Source: Nyssa sinensis (Eukaryota; Streptophyta; Magnoliopsida; Cornales; Nyssaceae). From it: DNA of 64,000 bases. Position 1 is the first letter of the stretch. The number at the start of each line of letters is the position of its first letter. Positions 20,521 through 33,489 of this stretch are shown in pieces. The notes under the pieces are model-generated. The model had not been told where the DNA came from, did no database searches, and saw nothing but the letters and a program-made list of their open reading frames with translations. Location: the NCBI GenBank assembly GCA_008638375.1, contig CM018038.1, positions 11,789,740 to 11,853,739 of the forward strand. Direction: 5' to 3'. Both the position numbers and the translations under genes were made by a program.

Positions 20521-23394
20521 CAGCTGTAGTAAATTTATTGTGCCCAATATTATTCATTAGCCAATAAATAAGTTTTGATAATTCTTTTTGGCACTGAAGT
20601 AATAAAATATTGAGTTAATTAGGTTCAAGTAACTCTAAATCATATTAAATTATCGTAAAGTTTAATTACTTTTTATTTTTAGGATTAATCAGTTTTTAAT
20701 TCTTAAAAAATTTACTATATTATTATAAGATTCATGAATATTTTTTTAATTTAAAGTGAAGGATTTAATTATTTTTATTTTTTTAGCTTAAATTCATAAA
20801 TGATGATCTGTCACTTTTAATTTTTTTTATAATAACACATCTGTCTAAAATAAAAACTCCCAAATAACACATCTGATTAAAATATGAAATTCCCAAATTG
20901 ATATAACCCTCGAGCCGAAATTTCGTAATCCTCCATTGTTGATCCAATAAAGATGAATAAAACTCTCACTTAACTACTTATCCCTCCTCTCTCACTCTAT
21001 CATTACTCCATATCTCTACACATCACTTATCTCTCTAACTTTTTCCTACCTAACCCAGTCGTCACCATCAATTACATCTACAAACACTTTATTGTAATCT
21101 CCAACAAATCGGTGAGTGATTATATATATATATATATAAAGAGAGAGAGAGAGAGAGGGAGAAAAACAAAATCCTTATTAATGATAATTAAGTTTGAAAT
21201 GACGATGGAAGGGTTGTTCTTTTAAAAGACTCTTTTTAACATACAACACAAGTATTAAATTTTACACTCTCACTGTTTTATGTCTAAATTGAATTTTTTT
21301 TGTTGTAAATTTTACTACTTTATAAGACTCTTTTTGACATCCAAAATGTAACTCAAAAAAATAAATAAAACGGATAACAAATAAGAAACTTATAACGAAA
21401 TTGAAAATTTTACTACTTTTTTTATAAATGTGAAATTTTATAATTTGAGAAGCAAATTTTTTTTCAAAATTTCATATTATATATAGATCTTATGTTATAG
21501 ATCTCAATTTTTAAAATTCACATATATAAATTTTATTGAAAACAATTTTATATATTTTGAGTTATTGAATTTTAAAATTTTAAAATGCCTTCTTGAAAGA
21601 TGAGCAGAAGTCGTGTACATCCAACTTAATTATTTTAAGAGAAAAACACTAGGGCTTTTTTGTCCAATAAAGATGACAAATTTGTTTGGTAGTTGACTTT
21701 GAATTTAGACTTATTGATTATTTTGTTACTTTTTATGGAGCTAAAGTTGAACGAAACATATTTTTAAGGTAAATCACACTTGGTTATCTTTTATTTTTAT
21801 TATTTTATTTTATCTCAAGTTTATTTTGATGAGTTGTCACTTTTTTTTTTCTTCAAAATAATAAAAATACTCCCACGTAATATCTATTCCTCGATTGATG
21901 AGTTGTCACTTTTTTTTCAATTCAAAATTGTAAAAATACCCCTACGTAATATCTATCCCTTTACTCATTTCATATTCTTATTTTTGAAACCTACCTCCCA
22001 TTCTCAGTTCCTTTCCTCCACTATTGCCACGCACTGTACCACGGCAACCACGCAAGGCCATGTGCCGCCACCATCAACACTAGCACCATGCAAGGCCATG
22101 TTCCATTTTTTCAATTATATTTGAATATGGCCTTGGAGAATTAAAGTTGATTTTCAACTACAGTAATATACTTAACATTCATAAATGAATATGGAGACTT
22201 TTGTGAACCCTTAACCACAACCAATGCCAAAATCCACATGAAAAGGACAAAAAACAATACTATTCAATCCCACGAATCCATCACATCATCTTAAGTTACA
22301 CAGACTTGACACTAATTTTTATCAGTAGCTTTGGCTACTGTTGCAAGTTTTAGTCAGTGATGGTAATGAACAGAACCAGAGCAAAGCCAACATCCTCTGT
22401 TTTGGAAATTTATCCCAGTGAAGATGTATCACATAAGCTATAGTGATGTCACCTTCTTAAGTCAGCCTTTTGTCTCTAATTCAGTACTGTCTTCAATTGG
22501 ATTGAAAAGTCAAGAAGATTCCATGGTTGCTACCCCAAATGCTAGTACTGGATTCATGTGTATCATTTATCTCCATTATATCAATATGCTTACAAGTGTT
22601 ATTTATGACCAGTAATACACAAAATTTATTAAAATTCAATCTGATGGCAGTGTAATGTTGTCGGTGCTGATTAAATTCAATCAATGCGGTTGGACCCATA
22701 CCTGCAAGTACTTGATCATGTTCATGCCTTAGTAATTTGGTTGTTGCTAGCTGTGTTTGGCTCTTGCATCAAAACTAGACGAAAGTCCTAGATAAGCAAG
22801 GCAAGTCATTATTGTTTTGCACCGAATGGTATTGTGATAGGCTGATTGCTTCAATTTATTTTCATGTAAATTTTTAATCCAACGGATGAAATTAAATACT
22901 CTCATTCTTTAGTGTTTTAGTGGATGCATTGTAGAGTTCGTCCATTGTGGAGTTCCAAACACCATTATGAGGATTGTCTCCCTTTGAACCAATATGATTC
23001 CAAAATTTGGTTGTTAAAAAAAAACCAAAGAAATCAATCTAATTCAACTTTGAAATTTTACACTTTTCAATAGTGTAAAATTTTATAACTAGTGTATTTT
23101 TAAATCATTCATGCTTTAAATACTGCTTTTTTGGACAATTTTTCACAATCTTGAAAGTCGGTTTTGAGTATCCAGCATGTGGCCAAAGAATTTTCTCAAT
23201 TTTTATAAAATTGTGAAATTTTACCATTTTAGAAAAATGTAAAATTTTACATTTTTGGTTAGGACAACTTTTCACCACAAAAGTGTAAAAATTGTATACT
23301 TTTACTGAGATAAAATCTTATACTTTTGAAATGATTTTTTTCTTTAAATTTTCATATTCAAAATAGATTTTGTTTGATAAATTTTGATGCTTAA
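20521..23394. other. Gene-free AT-rich stretch
   Basis: Only short frames. 21120-21158 is a TA/GA microsatellite. 22418-22615 is a 65-codon frame with no recognised motif, which I do not call a gene. 21840-21960 contains a short local repeat around gatgagttgtcac. Confidence 0.5.
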
Positions 23395-25400
23395 TTAGAA
23401 TCCAAATATATTCTTTTTTTATTATTAAAAATGAATTTATAAATTTCAAGTTATTAAATTTTAAAGTTTTGAAAAAAAATAATTAGTAGTTGCTCCTGAT
23501 TTCATGGAAAATTTGTTGGAATGAGTATTTTTTGTCATTGAATAACTAAATGACTTTATAAGTTAATATATTTGGACTTGTACTAAATGATAATCTTAAT
23601 ACTTTTTTAGACTCTTGGCTGCGTAATCTTAAATTTGATAGGAATCGTTGTAAATGATAAAATTATAATATATTGCCAGGTGTGAAAATTTCATGGAAAA
23701 ACTTCTTGCATACAATAATATTTGTATGTAATACGTATTATTTGACACGTCATTTAATAAATTTTCACTTTTTGATTTAAGAAAGAATGATTAACGTAAT
23801 AAAAGTAAACTCTATTCTTGTTCACAAATCTGAAACTGGATTAAGTTGGAATTGAATATCAGATCACTTGTATAATCATTTAAACATTTTATAGATTAAG
23901 TTAATTGCCTCCTCCAAAACAATAATTTTAAATATGATTATAATCAGCCAATCTATTAGAATTAAAGAAAGAAGGGGGTGAGAATTTGAAAGAATCTTTA
24001 GAAAGTGTTAAAATTTGGTCAGAGTAGGATTGCTCATAAATAAATCATTCACCCAAAGAAATCAAATCATGGAGAAGATTAAGTGTATCAAGAGGATGAA
24101 TCAATAGCTAAATAATAAATCAAAAGTGAAGGGCAAGCATGTATACAATAAATCAAGAAAACAATAAACAGTGATTCCGTTTCTTTCTCCAACGTTTTGG
24201 ATCCCTAACCACTATCAAGATATATGTATATGACTATATCATACAATTCTGGATCTCATCTAATAATTGAGGCAATAGCATGACTTATGAATTGAGGCTC
24301 CACCAGGACTAGTGTTGGGTGGAAACTGGTTATTCCAATCAATATATATGCATGTATGTATGTGACTATATCATTCAATTCTGGATCTCATATAATTGAA
24401 GGTATAGCATGACTTAAGAATTGAGGCTCCACCAGGACTAGTGTTGGGTGGAAACTAGCAATTCTAATTACTTATGTCTGACACAAAGAACCCCATGTAT
24501 CATCATTCATCAATACTCGTTAACTGCTCTTCTGTGGACAGTCTCTATCATAATTTTAAGACGCAAAATAGTCATGGTTTTTTGTTATTTTGCTATTTTA
24601 AGAGGTTCAAAACAATACATAAAACAATGATGCATTTCTCTAATTTGGTACTAAAGAAGAGCTTAGTCACTCTAAGAACATGGTTTTTTTTTTTTTAACC
24701 CATTGTTAATATTTTTGATATGATTGATCAATGTAAACTGGAGCCATTTTTGAGTAATGATCCATCTTAAACAAGACTTTGGAACCTGATCATGAGAACA
24801 GCTCATTTCAGGTTAAAATTGTCTACATTTCATGGCTAACCCATTTCTTAAAGAAAAATAAATATTTAGACAAATCAACAGAACAAATTGTCAAAACCAA
24901 AAAAAAAAAAAAAAACAGTTCAGAAAATGCAGTTGCTTAGGAACTATTTACATTTGCAAGTGGACATTCAGACAAGTGGAGCTGTGGAAAAATAAGAGGA
25001 CGTTGTTGGACACTCACCGATGTTGAAGTTTCATCAATCTAAATTATTAGTGTACTTTGACACTAAAGAGTAACACACTATTAATTTAAATAGACAAAAT
25101 TGCGTGCACACTCATTCTCTTACAACAATGCCTAAATATGATAATATCAACATAATATCATATATAGCACATGTCTGAATTTGATATGCACAAGAAACGA
25201 GTCTGAAATTCTTCAATATTACCTTACCAATCTCATCAATAATGCAACTTTGAAACCAGGTTGTGAAAATGGTTTCTGTTGATGGATTTACATGTAGAGG
25301 TATCTTCTAAAGTCAACAATCAACATTATTGAATGATTATATTCCTTAGCTCTGTTGCTCTTTCTAGCTAATGGGCCAGAAGAAAAAGGTGGAAACTCAG
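23395..25400. repeat. Segmental duplicate A (collinear with 36590-43580)
   Basis: Blocks at about 23440-23600, 23690-24170, 24690-25000 and 25260-25380 match, in the same order and orientation, blocks at about 36650-36830, 40330-40790, 42720-42990 and 43485-43580. Shared phrases include aagtgaagggcaagcatgta, gaacagctcatttca and gatggatttacatgt. Copy B is longer because of insertions. No genes are seen in either copy's shared parts. Confidence 0.75.
24233..24470. repeat. 131-bp tandem duplication
   Basis: Two units with landmark gactatatcat at 24233 and 24364 share ttgaggctccaccaggacta and gtgttgggtggaaact. The paralogous region near 41400-41490 has only one related unit, so the tandem step appears specific to copy A. 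Confidence 0.85.
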
Positions 25401-26865
25401 AAAATCAGGAAGATATGGATGAAGCTTAGCTCAACTAGCTCCTAGCTTACAACCAAAGTGGAAGACAGCACTTTAGGTACTTGAAAAAACTTGTATTATG
25501 GTCACAAGCATTCATGAAGAAAAAAAGTTCCGTGAAAATATAATTCTGAAAATTTTTTGATAAACTAAAGGAAAATTTTATCCTAACCCAAAATTTTTAT
25601 AAAAAATAATTGATTAAATTATATGACAGAATTATATTAGTTAATGTGCCGCCAATAAAATAATAACATATCATTTGAAAATTATACATAAATTTTATAA
25701 AAATGTTATATATGTATATGTGACAATTTTTATAAATTTTGTAATACGATGAATTATACATAAATTTTATAAAATATTAAAATAATAGACACTGTTTTAT
25801 TATGTATCAAGTTGATGAAATAATTTATTTTTAGAAAATGACTCTTTAAAGTTGGAAAGGACAGCAAATGTGGCCAAAATAGTGGGCCACACCCACATCC
25901 AAACAAGTGGGAACCCGAGAACTACACGCAATGCAAGCAGTGGTTGACGTCGACGACAAACCTTGCAATTGAAACGCTTTGGTGTAAGGTTGGAAACAGT
26001 TGCAAGTTTTTGTGACTTTGCCATTTGCGGGTCCCCATTGGGTCCTTTTCCATAAATTTTCCCTGAAAAAAGAATCATGGAAATCATTTCCGTGGAAAAC
26101 TATAACAAAAAATAAAAAATTTAATTCAATATTCCTAGGAAACAAACATAAACCAGTGTTCTACAAATACTTTATACCCTAAATTTATAAGATCAACTGT
26201 GAACCAACTTGTGTGGTGGAGCTTCTTGAACCAGTTGGTTGGACCATCTCAACAAAGCTAGGGAAACATGAGTGCACAACCGCCACATCGGGTAACTCGA
26301 TTAGGAGATTTTTTAGAGTACTTTCTCGAGTTTTTTTAGTTCAAGTAATTAGGGCTCACTCCTTACACAAGTTGAAGATAGTATAAAAATATTTCAAGAA
26401 TTGAAATTATTTATGTTCGTATTTTCTGTTTAAAATAGATAGTTGAGTTCTGTTACAAAAACAAAAACAAAAATAAAAATAAAAAATAAAAAACATAAGT
26501 GCACAACATTAAATTTTAATTCATTCCAATCACTTTATTTTTAATTACTAAACCATTTAAAATACTTTTCTAACCAACTGGTACTAATCAAGTTGGCTAT
26601 TCATATGCTCCCTCAAAAAATCATGAGTTTCTTGTATTCATTGCCTTTATTACATTTAAGCCTCAATTTTTCCCTCATTGATTAGTCTTCTTAGATAGAT
26701 TTAGTGAATTTAAACCTACTGTATCTTGCACTAATAACACTAAGCAACTGGGTTGAATTAGTAAACTAAGGATGCTGAACCAACTTGGTCGATTAATTGG
26801 TCTGATGGTGACCCATTGAACAAAGTAGTAGGAATCTTGGAGTCAGCGATCGGCACGACACACCT

Positions 26866-26931
<66 letters not shown>

Positions 26932-27765
26932 AAACAAAGTTTTCCACTGATTTGGGCTAATTAACTTTGGAAGTAGACACATGTGACATGCCCACTTGTG
27001 CAAGTGGCTTTTAAATTAATTGTTTCTCTTTCTTAAAGTACATCGGTGTCTAACTGTTTTGTTTGACATAAGAAACTGATTAAACTTTTACCAGAAGCTT
27101 TAGAAATGAGTTTTGTAATGTTAAAGTACACCCTCTCTCATTATTTTGAAAATTGTTTCCTCGCCCCCCGGCCAAACTGCAGGGTGCCCAAACCCCTTCA
27201 ATGGGCCTCGGAAGCAACCCAACTATAATATTTCATTTCCCAAGATAAATTAATGCAGATAGATAATGATATAAGTGGAACTTATATAAGTTATAATTTT
27301 TGACTTATTTAAAAATTAAATTTTCATTTATTTTAAACATTTTTTAATTCTAAATTATTGAAAAATTAAAAAATCATGTCTCATGTACATTCAAGTTTAT
27401 AGTAATATTATCGTACATGATTTTGTGAATTGCTGCAATATTAGGGACCATGGAACTTCACCATTATAGTTTTTAATTTTTGTTTTCTTTATTTCAGGGT
27501 TGCTTTAGAGAGATAATTGACAGTATAAAATTTTGTCCAATTTTTTTTATAAAGATGAATCTTGATTTTGACTTTAAATGCAAAAAAAAAAAAAAAAAAA
27601 TAGAATTCAAATTTAATATCCCAAATAATTAAAAGAAAACTTACTTGAGTTGACTTGAGGATTCATAATATTTCAATTTGGTTATAAAAACTTGAATATT
27701 TCTATCATCTAGTAGACAAAATATTGAAAAATAAAATAAGATTGTTGTATTTGTCATTTAGATTC

Positions 27766-27799
<34 letters not shown>

Positions 27800-28802
27800 T
27801 AACACAATTAAATTAATATATGCTAGAACACAAATAATGAGAATGAAATATTTGTTTTATAATTACAAGGAATTAAAGGACAAAGGAAAATTGTATGGAA
27901 AGCATTTGCCCTTATTCGATCCCTTCAATTCTCTCTTTCAATTGGCCAAATTGAGAGAATTGACCCCTCAAAGATATCATTCATATCTTCCTTGTTCTAT
28001 TCAAGATATTATCACATTTTAAAAGGTGATTTAGTTTTACTCTTGTAGCTGTACTGGTGCCCCTAGGATTTTTTTTATATTTTTATTTGCATCCTCACGT
28101 TGGCCTATTTTGCAGTTTTTGCTTATGCTCTTGAGATTTCTTACCACGATCAATGATGTCTTGTCAGCATCCCAAGGATGGTGTCGCTGGCAATTATATC
28201 AACCACTCTTTAGCAGTTCAATATTTTTTTAATTTTCCACGACGAACTCTAATAAATAATTGATGAATATTTTGACATGCACGTACTTACAAATGTTTAA
28301 TTGTTGCCCATTGCAGATATTCACAAGTGTAAATCTTGTTTTATTATCTCAGATGGTACTCTTATTTACCTTCCTACCATGATTTACTTCACAAAATTTG
28401 TTTCTACCGTTCAAGCATTGAAATGATGGGTGTCTCATGTTGTCATGGATCAAACAGGACAGGACAGGAAGTATTCTAACATGACAGGGAAATCTCTTAG
28501 AAACCATAACCATGCCACTCAAATTATAGTGAAACACAACCCCTTGATTTTCTCAATGAAATGAAAATATTATTCCTAATACCATAAAACAAATTATAAA
28601 TTTCGAGGAAAATGAATCTCATAGAACTATAATTTTCTTATTTCATCAATCATGCGCGCTCATAGGAACATAAAAGCAAAGAAAGTAAGAAGAAGTACAG
28701 ACTTCAGGTCGTATATGTCGGATCCACATGAAATAACACGTAAAAAACACTTTGCTCATTAGCATACTAAATAACTGCACCACCCAAAATATACAAATAC
28801 AT
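25401..28802. other. Gene-free stretch
   Basis: No protein family recognised. 25850-26050 is locally less AT-rich but has only overlapping short frames. Microsatellites occur at 26868-26932 and 27768-27799. Confidence 0.5.
26868..26932. repeat. (CT)n(TA)n microsatellite
   Basis: A long CT run passing into TA. The minus-strand Arg-Glu repeat frame across it is an artefact. Confidence 0.95.
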
Positions 28803-29007
28803 CTATACGGCGGCCATAGTGTGGCCGTTGGTGGAGACGACCTCGGATCCAGTAGCCATCGATGCACCTTCTTTTTTGGATACCAACGAGCACTTCTCTT
28901 TCCTCTCATCTTGATTCATCTGTTGTTGCCTACACTCTAGACTGCAAAAAGCACTATCACCTCTGCCAAGAGAAAAAAAAAATAAGGTTTATCAATCCAT
29001 CAAGTTG

Positions 29008-29045
<38 letters not shown>

Positions 29046-29816
29046 TTCTAAGCACACTTTGTTGGCTTCATTTTGATCAAGCTGGTAGAGAAAGTTTGAG
29101 CCTTTTTCATTTTTAAAGTTGGTTGACCCAGATCAAACAAATTAATTAAACATGTATAGTGTATTGTGATTTTCAATTTTTGATGGAACTATGAATGATG
29201 TAATGGAAACTAAGTTTCAAAGAATTAGCTTCATTTTTTAACTAAAATTTGTAATTCAAAATTAAAGCCCGATAAATCAGAAAAGATATATAACTCCAGC
29301 AAATCTTTTCAACTCCAAATTTCCAAGAACTCAACCGCAGCCAAACCACCATCCATGAAATATACACAAACAATTAATTCAAAGAAAACTATGGCTTAGC
29401 AGTACTTCTTGTGTGAGAAATCTCAAACCCAGTAAAAATAAACCTCGAAATTCCTCAATCAGGAACGGGAATATGTATATATAGATATATAGGTATATGG
29501 AGAGAGAAGAGGGAGGGTACCTGTACATGTAGATGTCACGACCGGGGACCAAACGGCGGTTACAGAGGGAGCAAGCCCTCAAGAAGTTAGCCGTGTCGAC
29601 AAAATCGGCGGAATTACGCCGATGGCTTCCAGGGGAAACGGTAGCAGACAAGAAACGTTGATCGAATCCTTCAGTAGGCCTAAGTGGGCCAACCTTGAAA
29701 GGGTTGCGAGGATCAGAGGGCTGGGGAGGGACCTCCACGTTGCTAAGATCCAAGGTGAACTCCGTCATGCTGGTAGTCCTCTTCATCGGAGGACGCTGCC
29801 TCTTCCCCAACAACAT
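28803..29816 (-). CDS. FLZ (DUF581) zinc-finger protein, two exons
   Basis: Exon 1 is 29521-29816 (296 bp) and exon 2 is 28803-28962 (160 bp), with a 558-bp intron bounded by gtaccc and ttggcag. The joined frame is 151 codons plus stop. The protein opens MLLGKRQRPPMKRTTSMTEF, a usual start for this plant family. The FLZ domain spans about residues 78-121, with the pairs ACSLC and FCSLEC of the C2-C2 finger and the conserved RRLVPGRDIYMYRGDSAF core across the exon junction; a basic/acidic run QQQMNQDERKEKC follows. FLZ proteins are plant-specific adaptors, many of which bind the SnRK1 kinase; that role is family knowledge. All four Cys are present and the frame is intact. A decayed duplicate lies at 18725-19232. 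A CACTA transposon begins about 790 bp upstream of the start codon. Confidence 0.92.
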
Positions 29817-30025
29817 CTTCTTCCCTCCTCTTACTAACGCCAGGAAACACAGAGATAGACAGAGAGAAGGCTAGCGGGAGGAGGCTGAGGGGAGGAAGTA
29901 TAAACGAAGAGGAGAGAGAGGAGATGTTGGGAAGATAAACGGAGAGCCAGTTACCAAGGAGCGAATCTGGGCCGTTCCTTCTCAGTCTTCACTCTTCAGT
30001 CCTCCCTTCCTTTTAAATGTGATTT
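29817..30025 (-). promoter_or_regulatory. Likely leader and core promoter of the FLZ gene
   Basis: On the minus strand the 120 bases before the ATG are pyrimidine-rich (ctcctctctctcctcttcg), as in many plant 5' untranslated leaders. A TATA-like tttaaaa lies near 30012-30020. The start site was not determined. Confidence 0.4.
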
Positions 30026-30605
30026 TCAGGAAATTATAAGGTAAAACCGTCATTTCACGTATCCGAGGTAATGGAGCAATGATTCATAGACCTTTGGTCC
30101 TCTTATAAATTTTTTTATAATTTTTTTTTCAAATTTATAACAAATAATTTTGAAATAATTGCATTGAATCATAAATTTTTTTTTTTAATTATCAAATATT
30201 ATAAAAAAATATCAGTATAATTATATCATAATATTTTTATAATTTTTAAAAAATAATAAAATTTATGAAAGACAATATTAACTATAATAAATTTTTTAAA
30301 ATAATTTATAATATTTATAAAAGACAATCGCACGATACTTGGGAGTTTTTTTTTTTTTTAATAAATGACAATAATACTGCTAAAGAAATATAGGTATAAC
30401 ATTTCATCCCATTCTTGTCCTTTTTTTCTATCAGTTTCAAAAATCCAAATTTTCACAGTGGTAGGTGCGTGGAGCTTTGACGATAGCTTTGACTATAGGT
30501 TGAACGATGATGGGGTTAGGGTGGACGAAGGCGACAATCTCTCTCTTTTGTCTAACCGTATGTAACTATTGGGGTTCAAATCCTTTCGTTGGGCTGTTCA
30601 AGCAA
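30026..30605. other. AT-rich spacer between FLZ gene and CACTA
   Basis: Low-complexity A/T runs, and a short region at 30440-30560 with a frame that shows no recognised product. Confidence 0.4.
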
Positions 30606-30628
30606 CACAACAAGAAAATACATTATTA

Positions 30629-31052
30629 GCGATTCACACGTGCGTCACTAATAGTGGTATTTTGCGTTGCTAAAGTTTTTTAGCGACGCACAACGTGCGT
30701 TACTAAAAGCGTCGCAAATAATGACGTCGTTAATAGTATTAGCGACGCACATTCCTTTGTGCGTCGCTAATGGCGACTTTTAGTGATGCCCAATGTACGT
30801 CGCTAATAATTGGGTACAAGCGTCGCAAAAACTACACAAGGATGCAGTGTGCGTCGCCGAAAACCACTATTAGCGACGCATACTGGGCGTTGCTAAAAGT
30901 TACCATTAGCGACGCACAAATGTGTGCTTCGCTAATGGTCGTTTTTAGCGACGCTCAGTTGTGCGTCGTGAATAGTGGTTTTCAGCGACGCCTTCACTAA
31001 GCGTCGCTAATGGTGACTTTTAGCGACGCCCAGTGTGCGTCGCTAATATAGT
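30629..31052. repeat. Left subterminal array of GCGACGCAC motifs
   Basis: About seven modules, each roughly an inverted pair such as TTAGCGACGCACATTCC and its facing TGTGCGTCGCTAAT, with short spacers. Single-stranded DNA or RNA from this region would form a row of hairpins. It is CpG-rich, unlike its surroundings. A plus-strand frame at 30770-31000 is only a translation of these repeats. Confidence 0.85.
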
Positions 31053-31080
31053 TTTTTTTTTTAAAAAAAAAAAACTATAT
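31046..31080. repeat. A/T palindrome next to the left array
   Basis: ATATAG, eleven T, twelve A, CTATAT: a near-perfect 35-bp palindrome marking the inner edge of the left subterminal array. Confidence 0.85.
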
Positions 31081-31498
31081 TTGCTTTGTTTTATTTGTTG
31101 TTTTATTCCTGTTTAAACCTATATCAATCATCCATCCCGATATAAAATAAAATCCAAGCATTCTGAAATGAATATATTAAAAAAGAAAAATACATTCATA
31201 TATATATATATATATTAAACTAATTATGTACATTTGTAAAAGTATAATTTAACAATAAATAGAAAAATTAAAAATTGTCTTCAAAAATGTAACTACAGAT
31301 GTCCATGAAAAGAAAAAAAGACAAATAAAAATAACAAGTTCCGATGCAAAAGATAAAAACGGCACGACAATAATCCCGATCAATCTGAAATAAAGATCAA
31401 ATGATATATATTAGAACAATTATTAAATATATATGAACATAGAATGTGAATAATTTTTTTTTTTTTGCATGTAGCAATAGTAAGAAAGCATAAAGTAG

Positions 31499-32995
31499 CA
31501 TAAGTCTATTTTATCATTTGTGAGGTGTGTGATGGGGTTTCGGTGTAGTTAGGCCGATATCTGGTATTTTGGTATGTCAAAACCCCAAAATGGGCATTTT
31601 TAGAGCTGAAACTTGCATAAGTTTCAAACGGGACATCCGAACTGAGTGCCGTAAGTTCATGCAAGTTTATTTTATCATTTGTGAGGTGTGTGATGGGGTT
31701 TTGGTGTAGTTAGGCCGATATCCGGCATTTTGGTCGGTCAAAACCCCAAAATGAGCCTTTTTGGAGCTGAAACTTGCATAAGTTTCAAACCGGGCATTCG
31801 AACCGAGTGTCGTAAGTTTGTGCAAGTTTATTTTATCATTTGTGAGGTGTGTGATGGGGTTTCGGTGTAGTTAGGTCAATATCCAACATTTTGGTCTGTC
31901 AAAACCCCAAAATGAGCTTTTTTGGAGCTGAAATTTGCATAAGTTTCAAACCGGGCATCCGAACCGAGTTTTGTAAGTTTGTGAAAGTTTATTTTATCAT
32001 TTGTGAGGTGTGTGATGGGGTTTCGATGTATTTAGGCCGATATCCGGCATTTTGGTTTGTCAAAACCCTAAAATGGGCCTTTTTGGAGCTGAAACTTGCA
32101 TAAGTTTCAAATGGGGCATCCGAACTGAGTGCCGTAAGTTCGTGCAAGTTTATTTTATCATTTGTGAGGTGTGTGATGGGGTTTCGATGTATTTAGGCCG
32201 ATATCCGGCATTTTGGTTTGTTAAAACCCTAAAATGGGCCTTTTTGGAGCTGAAACTTGCATAAGTTTCAAATGGGGCATCCGAACTGAGTGCCGTAAGT
32301 TCGTGCAAGTTTATTTTATCATTTGTGAGGTGTGTGATGGGATTTCGGTGTAGTTAGGCCAATATCCGACATTTTGGTCTGTCAAAACTCCAAAATGAGC
32401 CTTTTTGGAGCTGAAACTTGCATAAGTTTCAAATCAGGCATCCGAACCAAGTGTCGTAAGTTTGTGCAAGTTTATTTTATCATTTTTGAGGTGTGTGATG
32501 GGGTTTCGGTGTATTTAGGCCGATATCCGGCATTTTGGTCTATCAAAACCCTAAAATGAGCCCTTTTGGAGCTGAAACTTGCATAAGTTTCAAATCAGGC
32601 ATCCAAACCAAGTGTCGTAAGTTTGTGCAAGTTTATTTTATCATTTTTGAGGTGTGTGATGGGGTTTCGGTGTATTTAGGCCGATATCCGGCATTTTGGT
32701 CTATCAAAACCCTAAAATGAGCCTTTTTGGATCTGAAACTTGCATAAGTTTCAAACGGGGCATCCAAACTGAGTACCGTAAGTTTGTGCAAGTTTATTTT
32801 ATCATTTGTGAGGTGTGTGATAGAGTTTCGGTGTAGTTAGGCCGATATCCGGCATTTTGGTCTGTCAAAACCCCAAAATGGGTCTTTTTAGAGCTAAAAC
32901 TTGCATAAATTTCAAACCGGGCATTCGAACCGAGTGTCGTTAGTTCGTGCAAGTCTATTTTATCATTTTTGAGGTGTGTGATATAGTTTTGGTGT
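31499..32995. repeat. 161-bp tandem array, about 9.3 units
   Basis: The landmark GAGGTGTGTGAT starts at 31522, 31683, 31844, 32005, 32166, 32327, 32488, 32649, 32810 and 32971: nine intervals, every one exactly 161. Units differ by substitutions but no net insertions or deletions. Each has two inverted repeats: GAAACTT-gcat-AAGTTTC (intact in seven of nine units) and CATTTTGG...CCAAAATG (with some T replacing C in the right arm). 161 is not a multiple of 3, so the 60-70-codon frames that recur across it are shadows. The array ends directly at the transposase-like exon relic. Confidence 0.95.
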
Positions 32996-33118
32996 CGGCT
33001 CCATCCCAGTCCCTAAGCCACGCACATAGCCGCGCCTCTTGCCCAGAACAGTCTCCCGTATCTGGTCATCGGTCGACAGATCTTGACCCTCAGCTGTCGG
33101 CTGAGCACGCAGCCGGAC
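32996..33118 (-). pseudogene. Ptta/En/Spm-type transposase exon relic
   Basis: The minus-strand frame reads LRAQPTAEGQDLSTDDQI then RETVLGKRRGYVRGLGTG and MEP. The LGKR.GYVRGLG motif is characteristic of the C-terminal region of plant CACTA-associated Ptta/En/Spm proteins (remembered family feature). Only about 40 codons remain and no catalytic domain is present. It is much more GC-rich than its flanks, which supports a coding origin. Confidence 0.65.
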
Positions 33119-33384
33119 CATAAAGTATATAAAATAATTTTTTCAATCCAAAAGCATCATAACATTTTACGAAGTGAAAATTTTATTTTTTGGCATTCTA
33201 AATCCAAAAGCATATAACATTTTACGTATATTTATCAAAACTAATTAATCAAATTTCAAAGAAATACAATAACATATTTTAGAAATATTAAATTTCAAAG
33301 AAATACAATAACATATTTTATTACGACAAAAATACCATTTATACTCACATATGGATTTGTCCTTGTCAATCAAGTTGGAAAATA

Positions 33385-33489
33385 CTAAAAAAACAACAAA
33401 CCAGCCAACGTTTGTGAGAAAAGTGAGATAGCGATTGGGTAGACAAGGGGAGAAAGGGATTGGGCAAGACAATTTGCCCACTTAAGATA
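33385..33489 (-). pseudogene. Unidentified terminal-exon-like fragment
   Basis: After a good acceptor (ttcattttgcag), the minus strand is open for 34 codons to a TAG: YLKWANCLAQSLSPLVYP followed by a hydrophobic tail. I do not recognise the source gene. It is not in phase with the exon-like piece at 33658-33729. Confidence 0.35.

Noticed and set aside
22418..22615. 65-codon plus-strand ORF
   Set aside because: The composition is plausible but there is no motif, splice context or homologue that I can name.
31891..32720. Series of similar 60-70-codon plus-strand ORFs
   Set aside because: They are translations of the 161-bp repeat units; the period is not a multiple of 3 and no start context or domain supports them.
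31499..32995. Possible CRISPR-like array
   Set aside because: Units are contiguous with no repeat-spacer alternation, and the genome is plant nuclear; it is a minisatellite inside a transposon.
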